NCBI GenBank assembly: GCA_030637945.1
Contig: DAOWFN010000019.1
Coordinates: 1-6,978, forward strand
Source of the DNA: Gammaproteobacteria bacterium
GTDB taxonomy: Bacteria > Pseudomonadota > Gammaproteobacteria > SZUA-229
DNA length: 6,978 bases
Direction: 5' to 3'
Each line of letters begins with the position of its first letter. Within the stretch, counting starts at the first letter, position 1. Below, one piece after another: positions 1 through 5,520 of this stretch. The position numbers and the translations under genes are program-made. The notes below the pieces were generated by a model that was not told the DNA's origin, did no database searches, and was given only the letters and a program-made list of their open reading frames with translations.

Positions 1-4
1 CAAT

Positions 5-30
5 ATCCTTCACTGTTATTCAGGATGACA
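5..30. repeat. Diverged solitary copy of the dispersed palindromic repeat arm
   Basis: The sequence reads ATCCTTC, nine bases, then CAGGATGACA. This is the same order and spacing as the right arm of the perfect inverted repeat at 4808-4833. The two outer blocks (17 bases) are identical and 2 of the 9 middle bases match, giving 19 of 26. A partner arm, if there is one, would lie to the left of the window. I infer that this is a decayed member of the same repeat family, because identical block spacing is unlikely by chance. Confidence 0.5.
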
Positions 31-50
31 TCAATCAACTAAAGTCTTTT

Positions 51-120
51 ATCTGTGTTTATCTGTGTTTATCTGTGTTTATCTGTGTTTATCTGTGTTT
101 ATCTGCGTTCATCTGTGGAC
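51..120. repeat. 10-bp tandem repeat, ATCTGTGTTT, five perfect and two degenerate copies
   Basis: Five perfect head-to-tail copies of ATCTGTGTTT occupy 51-100. They are followed by ATCTGCGTTC (101-110) and ATCTGTGGAC (111-120), which keep the register but carry substitutions. The period is close to one DNA helical turn. It lies downstream of the pepA operon in non-coding DNA. Similar ATCTGTGTTCATCTGTGG-type tracts are familiar from intergenic regions of many bacterial genomes, but I know of no established function. There are no spacers between copies, so this is not a CRISPR array. Perfect identity of the five central copies suggests recent expansion by slippage. Confidence 0.9.
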
Positions 121-241
121 ATAAAGTTTTTTGTTTCGAAGGTCTGCTCATGCCGCCAACAGTCGCTCTGGTTGTTAGATCAGAAGTAGACTTATATAGT
201 TTATAGGGTGTACAGGGAGGCGGCGTTAGAACCGCAGGAAG

Positions 242-742
242 CTAGGATTCACCGTTGTTATCATCGGTCAATATCATGATTGCTTCAGGTAATTTTTTTT
301 CCAGTGATTGTTGGATAAGAAATCGTAATTGTTGTTCTAAATCCGGCATCATCTGTTTTACGACGCTTTCTACGGCTAGCTCTAACGTTAAAGGATCTAA
401 TGAAAATTTTGAGTTGGATCTGTCTGGATTCTCATCAGTGTCTGGAACATCATCTTTTTCTTTGCTCACCAATTGATAAGCTGGATCACTGTAGGTTTCT
501 TCGTAGCTGCATTGAACTGAATATCGAGCGATTTCTTTGTTGGCAGCATCTTTATCAAAAATATCGTCTGCGTTATCTATATCTTTCTGTGGCTCTGTTT
601 CAGCGGCTGAATCGCCTGTTTCACCTGCAAATAAATCGAGGCTATCTACGGTTTCAGCGGCATCGGCTTCTGCATCATCAATTTCGTCATCATCGATAAT
701 ATCATCGAGTATTGGAATCTCTTTTTGGTCGAAATCAGACAT
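242..742 (-). CDS. Acidic protein of unknown function, downstream of and coupled to pepA
   Basis: This 166-residue protein is not assigned to a named family. Residues 1 to about 65 are a low-complexity acidic stretch with many Asp, Glu and Ala, opening with the hydrophobic-acidic patch IPILDDIIDDDE (residues 9-20). Residues 66-115 are polar and probably disordered. Residues 116-155 are predicted from composition to form an amphipathic helix with regularly spaced Leu, Ile and Val, ending in LPEAI. No signal peptide or membrane segment is visible, so it should be cytoplasmic. The start is 11 bases after the pepA stop, and the likely ribosome-binding bases (TAAGG) include that TAA stop, so translation is probably coupled to pepA. 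In many gammaproteobacteria pepA is followed by holC, then sometimes a small acidic protein, then valS. This may be that small protein, but the match is by context and composition only. The C-terminal helix superficially resembles the PopZ/DUF2497 oligomerisation region, which I do not treat as evidence of homology. Confidence 0.8.
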   Translation of the reverse strand: MSDFDQKEIPILDDIIDDDEIDDAEADAAETVDSLDLFAGETGDSAAETEPQKDIDNADDIFDKDAANKEIARYSVQCSYEETYSDPAYQLVSKEKDDVPDTDENPDRSNSKFSLDPLTLELAVESVVKQMMPDLEQQLRFLIQQSLEKKLPEAIMILTDDNNGES

Positions 743-753
743 GCCGGAGCGCC

Positions 754-2253
754 TTATTTTTCAGACTGGAATCTATCAAGAACGTACTGTGTGAGTAATC
801 CTACGGGTCTGCCCGTCGCACCCTTGTGCGTTCCGTTTTTCCACGCAACACCGGCAATGTCCAGATGGGCCCAGTGATATTTCTTGGTGAAACGAGAGAG
901 GAAACAGGCGGCAGTAATCGTGCCTGCCCCTTTGCCACCGATATTTGCTATATCAGCGAAGTTACTTTTTAATTGCTCCTGATAATCGTCCCATAACGGT
1001 AACTGCCAGCAACGATCACCACTGGTCTGGCCAGCAGACAGTAAATCATTGGCCAGCGGGCTGTGATTACTCAGTAATCCGGCTGGATGTGCGCCTAAGG
1101 CAACGATGCAAGCACCGGTAAGTGTGGCGATGTCGATAACCACATCAGGGTTAAATTTTTCTGCGTAGCTCAAAGCGTCACATAAGATGAGACGGCCTTC
1201 GGCATCAGTATTCAGGATTTCTATGGTTTGTCCCGACATGCTGGTGACGACATCGCCGGGTCGTGAAGCAATGCCATCGGGCATATTTTCAACGGTGGGG
1301 ATAATTCCAACCACGTTGACGGGTAATTGTAATTCCGCGATAGCATTCATTGCACCAACAACACTGGCGGCGCCACACATGTCATATTTCATCTCGTCCA
1401 TTGCGGCTCCGGGTTTCAGGCTAATGCCGCCGGAATCAAAGGTGACGCCTTTTCCGACAAATACGATGGGTGCCTGTTTTTTATCGCCAGCCATGTACTC
1501 CATGGTAATCAGCTTGGCCGGTTCACGACTGCCTTTAGACACGGATAGGAGTGAGCCCATGCCAAGTTTTTCCATGTCGTTTTCTTCCAGTACGGAGGTT
1601 TTTATCTTGCTGTGCTGTTTTGCTAATTTTGTTGCCGCTGCAGCGAGATAAGTTGGGGTGCAGATATTGCCAGGTAGATTACCCAGATCTTTTGCAAGAT
1701 GGATGCCTGCTGAAACTGCCATGCCCTGACGGACAGCATCTTCTCCCTGCATTAACTGGCCGCGGCCATTTACGTTGAAAATAAATTTTCTTAATGGGCG
1801 GCGTGGTTCATCCTTTTTAGATTTAAGTTGATTGAATATATATAAAGCCTCATCGATCGCTTCGATTGAATGTTTTATTTTCCAGTTCACATCTTTTCGT
1901 TTTACGGGTATCTCAGTGAGATAAGAAGCTATTTCGGTTGCACCGGTGGATTTTAGTGTTTTCACCATGGTGTGGTTTAATTTGTAAAAAGTTTTTATAG
2001 TAATATCTTTTTCTTTACCGCAGCCGATAAACAGTACGCGGTCACATAGCGTATTTTCCACATTGTGTAATAACAGGGTATTACCTAAGTCACCTTCAAT
2101 TTCGCCGCGTCGAACCAGATTGGAGATGTAGCCGTTACTGGCTTTATCGATAATCTTGGCTGAAGGTGAAAGTTTTCTTGATGCGTAGACTGGAATGACA
2201 ACACAGCCGATTCGCTGTTTTTCGGGGTGGCCGCTTTTAACTGAATATTCCAT
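754..2253 (-). CDS. pepA: Leucyl aminopeptidase (cytosol aminopeptidase, peptidase family M17)
   Basis: This enzyme removes N-terminal residues, preferentially leucine, from peptides in the cytoplasm and uses two metal ions. At 499 residues it is close to E. coli PepA (503). The N-terminal half (about 1-165) is the variable macro-like domain and the C-terminal half is the catalytic domain. The M17 signature NTDAEGRL is at residues 348-355. Metal ligands and catalytic residues are all present, shifted by two from E. coli: Lys268, Asp273, Asp291, Asp350 and Glu352 bind metal, and Lys280 and Arg354 are catalytic. I therefore expect an active enzyme. The ATG start has a good ribosome-binding site, GGAG, five bases upstream. 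In E. coli PepA also binds DNA, in Xer recombination at cer and in carAB control; whether this protein does so cannot be read from the sequence. It is divergent from lptF, a common gammaproteobacterial arrangement, and heads an operon with the acidic protein at 242-742. Confidence 0.97.
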   Translation of the reverse strand: MEYSVKSGHPEKQRIGCVVIPVYASRKLSPSAKIIDKASNGYISNLVRRGEIEGDLGNTLLLHNVENTLCDRVLFIGCGKEKDITIKTFYKLNHTMVKTLKSTGATEIASYLTEIPVKRKDVNWKIKHSIEAIDEALYIFNQLKSKKDEPRRPLRKFIFNVNGRGQLMQGEDAVRQGMAVSAGIHLAKDLGNLPGNICTPTYLAAAATKLAKQHSKIKTSVLEENDMEKLGMGSLLSVSKGSREPAKLITMEYMAGDKKQAPIVFVGKGVTFDSGGISLKPGAAMDEMKYDMCGAASVVGAMNAIAELQLPVNVVGIIPTVENMPDGIASRPGDVVTSMSGQTIEILNTDAEGRLILCDALSYAEKFNPDVVIDIATLTGACIVALGAHPAGLLSNHSPLANDLLSAGQTSGDRCWQLPLWDDYQEQLKSNFADIANIGGKGAGTITAACFLSRFTKKYHWAHLDIAGVAWKNGTHKGATGRPVGLLTQYVLDRFQSEK

Positions 2254-2293
2254 GAGTTCTCCAGGAAAGTAGGTACTTAATATGCTGACGTTA

Positions 2294-2320
2294 ACTATAG
2301 ATTGGCTCCATTGTATGCAA
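2294..2320 (-). promoter_or_regulatory. Candidate sigma70 promoter for pepA
   Basis: Read on the minus strand, TTGCAT (plus 2315-2320) and TATAGT (plus 2294-2299) are separated by 15 bases. The -10 matches the consensus at five of six positions, the -35 at three of six, and the spacer is short. The predicted transcript start near 2287 leaves a leader of roughly 33 bases that contains the GGAG ribosome-binding site. The -10 sequence recurs in front of lptF in the opposite orientation. Confidence 0.5.
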
Positions 2321-2331
2321 TTTATTGCATA
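2314..2331. promoter_or_regulatory. 18-bp palindrome, candidate operator over the pepA -35 box
   Basis: TATGCAAT (2314-2321) and ATTGCATA (2324-2331) are perfect inverted repeats separated by TT. The left arm contains the inferred pepA -35 hexamer, so a dimeric regulator bound here would be placed to block RNA polymerase. No specific regulator is recognised. The dyad is seen directly; its operator role is inferred. Confidence 0.45.
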
Positions 2332-2420
2332 GAGGGTAGTGTGATAGTTCGTTTTTTAGGGCAAATTTCACCTGGCCTGACAATTATTGTTATTTCGATA
2401 ACTTTTCGGGTTAAACTTCC

Positions 2421-2451
2421 GTTAATACTATAGTTAATACGTCGTTAATAT
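2421..2451 (+). promoter_or_regulatory. Candidate lptF -10 region with three GTTAATA direct repeats
   Basis: GTTAATA begins at 2421, 2433 and 2444, that is at intervals of 12 and 11 bases, so the copies lie on roughly the same face of the helix. TATAGT at 2429-2434 is a plausible -10 box (five of six) for lptF. No good -35 lies 16-18 bases upstream, which is what an activator-dependent promoter would look like. The last base of this -10 is 41 bases from the first base of the lptF GTG start, the same distance as for pepA. An alternative weak -35 CTGACA is at 2377-2382, without a well-placed -10. Confidence 0.4.
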
Positions 2452-2474
2452 TTTGATGAGACTCATTCATCAGC

Positions 2475-3593
2475 GTGAAAATGAAGCTAACCATCATAGA
2501 TAAATATATTGCAAAGGAACTGCTAACCGCATTTATGTCAGTAATTTTTGTTTTACTGATCATCGTGTTGAGCACCGAAGTGGTTCATCTATTAAAATGG
2601 GTGTCACAAGGTATTATTCCACTGAGTGTATTTCTATCTTATCTGATAAACAGTCTTTTTGAATTTAGCGTTATTTTAATACCGCTAAGCCTTTTGATGG
2701 GCGTATTGCTGGCTTTCGGGCGGCTATATCATGATAGTGAAATGGCGGCGATGATGTCGGCAGGTATTGGCCCGATGCAATGGTATCGTCCATTGATGAT
2801 AGTTGCAGTGCCGATAACGTTATTGTTGCTTGTATTGCTGATGTTTGTGCAGCCGGTAATCTCTTATCAGCGCGCTCTGATAAAAGCTGATGTAAGTAGT
2901 CAGGTCGAAGTCGATACTTTAATCGTCGGCCAGTTTAATCGTTCCAGCAAAAGGGATGGCGTGTTGTTTCTGGAATCAGAGGATGAAAGAAGTCATCAGA
3001 TTGAAAATGTTTTTTTTCAGCAGCATCGTGACAATAAAAGTTACGTAGACTTAGCGACCAGGACAAGCAGTTATTTTGACGGCAGTGGACAACGTTATAT
3101 AATGATGCATGATGGTACACATTATATCGGCAATGCAGGTGAAGCAGATTTTAAAATCATCAGATATGAAGACTATGGCATCCACATAAGTAAGAAACAG
3201 GTGAAAGCACGCCTGTCGGAAAAGACTAAAAGTTTTTCTGAGCTTTGGGTTTCAGCAGAGCCAAAAGATCAGGCTGAATTGCAATGGCGGATAACGATTC
3301 CTCTCGCCACTATTATCGTTGCATTTATGGCTTTGCCGTTAAGTCAGACAGATCCACGCAGTGGCAAGTATGCGAAACTTGCGGTAGCGTTAATCCTGTA
3401 TTTAATTTATTCAAATCTTCTCGGTGTTGGCAAAACCTGGATAGTGCAGGAAAAAGTTCCCGTGTGGGTCGGTACCTGGTGGGTGCACCTCATCGCCATC
3501 GTTATCACGCTGATCCTGTTAAAACGAGGCGGTTATCTAACGAGTTCTAAAACTGAAAAAAAAACAGTAGTGAGTGAGCCTGATGGTAGTTGA
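2475..3593 (+). CDS. lptF: LPS export ABC transporter permease LptF
   Basis: LptF is one of two inner-membrane permease subunits of LptB2FG, which extracts lipopolysaccharide from the inner membrane and passes it to LptC, LptA and the LptDE translocon. The 372-residue protein has the family layout: membrane segments at about 12-34, 58-80 and 105-127, a periplasmic beta-jellyroll domain at about 130-265, then three more membrane segments at about 272-290, 302-318 and 333-350. Family motifs include LSLLMG after the second segment, the coupling-helix Glu89 (E. coli Glu84) that contacts LptB, GQF at 152-154, LFLES at 164-168, LQWRI at 269-273 and PLSQTDPRSG at 288-297. The start is GTG at 2475 or ATG at 2481; the frame is closed by a TGA at 2457. 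Neither has a strong ribosome-binding site, and GTG is kept because it is nearer the weak GATGAG at 2455-2460. It overlaps lptG. Confidence 0.96.
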   Translation: MKMKLTIIDKYIAKELLTAFMSVIFVLLIIVLSTEVVHLLKWVSQGIIPLSVFLSYLINSLFEFSVILIPLSLLMGVLLAFGRLYHDSEMAAMMSAGIGPMQWYRPLMIVAVPITLLLLVLLMFVQPVISYQRALIKADVSSQVEVDTLIVGQFNRSSKRDGVLFLESEDERSHQIENVFFQQHRDNKSYVDLATRTSSYFDGSGQRYIMMHDGTHYIGNAGEADFKIIRYEDYGIHISKKQVKARLSEKTKSFSELWVSAEPKDQAELQWRITIPLATIIVAFMALPLSQTDPRSGKYAKLAVALILYLIYSNLLGVGKTWIVQEKVPVWVGTWWVHLIAIVITLILLKRGGYLTSSKTEKKTVVSEPDGS

Positions 3594-4647
3594 TCGATAT
3601 ATTGCCAGATCAGTAATCACCGGTTGCTTGCTCGCCAGTTTTGTAATCCTGTCGATATTTGCTTTTGTTGATTTTGTTTCCCAATTAAAAGACGTCGGTA
3701 AAGGAGATTACGGGACACTGCAAGCGGCCATATATGTTTTTCTTGGCCTGGTTCAGCGTTTGTATGAATTGTCACCTTCGATATTATTGCTCGGTGGAAT
3801 TTTGTCTTTAGGCGCTATGGCGGCAAGCTCTGAGCTAATCGTCATGCGCGCATCAGGCATCAGTACGATGCGCATTACTCGTTCGGTACTGCAGATAGGT
3901 TTGTTTATTGCTATTTTAGTAGCTGCTCTTGGTGAATATGTTGTGCCATCTGCCTCGCGTTTTGCTAAAACATACCGTGCAGAAGCAATGGAGGAAAAAT
4001 TAATCGTAGGCGGTAATAATGATATCTGGGTACGAGATGGTAATCGATATGTTAACGTCAAACAGATACTGCCAGACCATGGATTAAGGCATGTACGTGT
4101 GTATGAGCTTAATGACAAACGTCAGTTGAATTCGATTATTTATGCTGAAAAGGCACAGTATCGAAATGAGGAGTGGGTATTAGATAACATTAAACGCTCA
4201 GAGATATCAGATGCCGGCGTTAAAACATCATTTGAAAAACAGCTGATCTTAAAGCGGCTTATCATACTGGAATTGTTTTCTGTTCTTGAACTCAAATCAA
4301 AAGATATGTCAGCGACTGAGCTGTTAACCTATAGCCAATACCTGCAGGATAATAATCTTGATAATGATAAATACCTGTTGGAATTCTGGATAAAGATTTT
4401 CACACCCTTAACTTGTCTTGCGATGTTATTGATCGCTATGCCGATCGTATTTTCGACTACTCCGCGTAGTGGCGGCATCGGGCAGCGTATAATTCTGGCG
4501 GTACTTATCGGTGTTATCTATTTTGTGATTAATCGTTCGATTAATCATCTAGGCCTGGCGTTGCATGTCGCGCCAATACTAAGTGCGTCTGTACCACTGG
4601 TTATGGTAATGATTATTAGCACTTACTTTATGAGGCGAGTGCATTAA
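3583..4647 (+). CDS. lptG: LPS export ABC transporter permease LptG
   Basis: LptG is the partner permease of LptF in the LptB2FG lipopolysaccharide exporter of the inner membrane. The protein is 354 residues from this start (E. coli 360). The N-terminal DRYIAR and FVSQLK...GKGDY segments, the SSELIVMRASG coupling helix with Glu84 (E. coli Glu88), and PRSGGIGQR at 294-302 are family hallmarks. Membrane segments lie at about 11-33, 50-80, 103-125, 270-290, 303-320 and 330-350, with the periplasmic domain at about 125-265. ATG at 3583 is preferred because GTGAG at 3574-3578 sits four bases before it as a ribosome-binding site. The in-frame GTG at 3574 would add three residues but lacks such a site. 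The gene begins inside the end of lptF (11-base overlap), so the two are probably translationally coupled, consistent with equal stoichiometry. The position aligned with E. coli Lys34 is Asp30, an unusual charge reversal. lptB is not in the window. Confidence 0.96.
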   Translation: MVVDRYIARSVITGCLLASFVILSIFAFVDFVSQLKDVGKGDYGTLQAAIYVFLGLVQRLYELSPSILLLGGILSLGAMAASSELIVMRASGISTMRITRSVLQIGLFIAILVAALGEYVVPSASRFAKTYRAEAMEEKLIVGGNNDIWVRDGNRYVNVKQILPDHGLRHVRVYELNDKRQLNSIIYAEKAQYRNEEWVLDNIKRSEISDAGVKTSFEKQLILKRLIILELFSVLELKSKDMSATELLTYSQYLQDNNLDNDKYLLEFWIKIFTPLTCLAMLLIAMPIVFSTTPRSGGIGQRIILAVLIGVIYFVINRSINHLGLALHVAPILSASVPLVMVMIISTYFMRRVH

Positions 4648-4732
4648 AAAAACAGTGTTAAAAAGTCAGCTTATGTTTTGACTTGTCAATTATGTGTTTT
4701 TTATTGTCTTAAGTTAGTAAAACTAAAGGTTT

Positions 4733-4744
4733 TAGTAATTACTA
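4733..4744. repeat. 12-bp perfect palindrome next to the 29-bp inverted repeat
   Basis: TAGTAATTACTA equals its own reverse complement and ends three bases before the large inverted repeat. A short A/T hairpin, TAAAAC with GTTTTA (4718-4734, five-base loop), overlaps its left edge. These may be chance structures in AT-rich convergent intergenic DNA or part of the 3' end of lptG or RDD transcripts. Confidence 0.3.
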
Positions 4745-4747
4745 TTT

Positions 4748-4833
4748 TGTCATCCTGAGCGAAGCCGAAGGATCTTACGTTTGACAAACAATTAATGGTT
4801 TAGCAAGATCCTTCGGCTTCGCTCAGGATGACA
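4748..4833. repeat. Perfect 29-bp inverted repeat between convergent genes
   Basis: The arms at 4748-4776 and 4805-4833 are exact reverse complements over 29 bases and flank a 28-base loop. The left arm starts TGTCATCCTGAGC and ends GAAGGATCTT. The element lies between the ends of convergent lptG and the RDD gene, so both transcripts would fold it into a long hairpin. No T-run follows either arm, so it is not a classic intrinsic terminator, though it could protect mRNA 3' ends or help stop transcription. Very similar CATCCTGAGCGAAG-type palindromes are, from general knowledge, dispersed in many bacterial genomes, resembling REP or MITE-like elements. It encodes no protein. A diverged arm is also present at 5-30. 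Confidence 0.9.
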
Positions 4834-4849
4834 GACATAAATAATATCG

Positions 4850-5308
4850 CTAGTTTTTGTTTGAGGTTTTCAAGTCTAAAAGTTCGGTATGGCTAGCCAG
4901 GTCATGCCAGCAACGATTTTTTTTATCAAAAAGTGCCCAGAGAAAACCCAGACCAAAAAATCCCCAGGAAAAAAGGGCGATGACAAATCGAATGCCGGCC
5001 GTTTTCCAGCCAATTTTCCTGTTGTCTGTTGATCGTAACTGTATGCGCCAGGTTTTCATTCCCAGTGATTGCCCGCCGTGAATCCAGAACCAGGCAAAGT
5101 ATAGATAGCTTAGGCTGAAAACTATAAAAACATATAGTGGGTAAAAAGTGTCATCTGGTTCGATCGCATTACCTTGATTGAGAGCTGTTGCAATAGCAGT
5201 GACAATAAAAAGTATGGCAATTAATAAAAAACTGTCATAAAAAATTGCAAATAACCGTCTGAATAATCCTGCGTATACTGGTTTGTCAGGTGATGCTGTA
5301 TCGTTCAT
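4850..5308 (-). CDS. RDD family inner-membrane protein
   Basis: This 152-residue protein has the RDD-family pattern: an N-terminal GLFRRLFAIFYDSFLL segment with the defining Arg17/Arg18 and Asp25, the GGQSLGMKTWRIQL motif at 78-91, and a C-terminal WHDLAS motif with Asp136. Membrane segments are at about 18-42, 55-78 and 105-127, so it should sit in the inner membrane. The role of the family is mostly unknown; some distant members have been linked to ion or proton antiport, which does not let me assign a substrate here. An RDD gene close to lptF-lptG is a recurrent gammaproteobacterial neighbourhood, but here it is convergent with lptG and so not in its operon. The ATG start has no clear ribosome-binding site. 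A possible -10, TAGAAT on the minus strand (plus 5321-5326), has no matching -35. Confidence 0.9.
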   Translation of the reverse strand: MNDTASPDKPVYAGLFRRLFAIFYDSFLLIAILFIVTAIATALNQGNAIEPDDTFYPLYVFIVFSLSYLYFAWFWIHGGQSLGMKTWRIQLRSTDNRKIGWKTAGIRFVIALFSWGFFGLGFLWALFDKKNRCWHDLASHTELLDLKTSNKN

Positions 5309-5433
5309 CGTTGATAATAAATTCTAGTCAGTAGTTGGTTGTGAAATAAAATAATTTGTAGCGTAAAAAGCTAAACAGACAGGTTGTTTGCCGTTATGTT
5401 CATGTTATCAGGAAAGCTTGTGTTTGTTTAACA

Positions 5434-5462
5434 TTGATATATGCTCGTAGTAGGGATATAAA
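5434..5462 (+). promoter_or_regulatory. Strong sigma70 promoter for the TraF-like gene
   Basis: TTGATA (5434-5439) and TATAAA (5457-5462) are separated by 17 bases; each hexamer matches the consensus at five of six positions. The expected transcript start near 5469 gives a leader of about 52 bases to the ATG at 5521. This is the best promoter match in the window. Because it covers the upstream in-frame TTG at 5434, it also argues that the coding start is 5521. Confidence 0.7.
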
Positions 5463-5520
5463 TCCACAAAATTATTGTTTTCGATACATATCAGGACATG
5501 ACTTTTTCAGAGAGAACATT

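Noticed and set aside
51..120. Repeats considered as a CRISPR array
   Set aside because: The ten-base units are contiguous with no spacers and no cas genes are visible.
157..180. CAACAG/CTGGTTG stem left of the acidic gene, considered as the terminator of the pepA operon
   Set aside because: The stem has a bulge and no T-run follows on the minus strand.
1187..1651. 154-codon open frame on the plus strand opposite pepA
   Set aside because: It lies antisense to the conserved catalytic domain of pepA and has no recognisable domain or separate expression signals.
3010..3017. Run of eight T inside lptF, considered as a phase-variation tract
   Set aside because: lptF is essential in most Gram-negative bacteria and the run encodes normal periplasmic-domain residues. 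A single homopolymer of this length is not enough evidence.
3556..3564. Run of nine A near the end of lptF, considered as a slippage site that could fuse LptF to LptG
   Set aside because: The lptG frame has a TAG at 3568-3570 and the third frame a TGA at 3575-3577, so no fusion can form. Slippage would alter only the last few residues of LptF.
4663..4702. AAGTCA/TGACTT hairpin and TTGACTTGTCAA dyad followed by six T, considered as the lptG terminator
   Set aside because: The stems are short, AT-rich and mutually exclusive, and the T-run begins 7-12 bases after the stem, so it does not fit a convincing intrinsic terminator.
4781..4809. TTGACA inside the loop of the inverted repeat, considered as a promoter
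   Set aside because: The hexamer 17 bases downstream is CAAGAT, a poor -10, and no gene lies downstream on that strand for over 700 bases.
5434..5520. N-terminal extension of the TraF-like protein from an upstream TTG
   Set aside because: The TTG is within the likely -35 box, the extension would bury the signal peptide, and the ATG at 5521 has a ribosome-binding site and a standard signal sequence.
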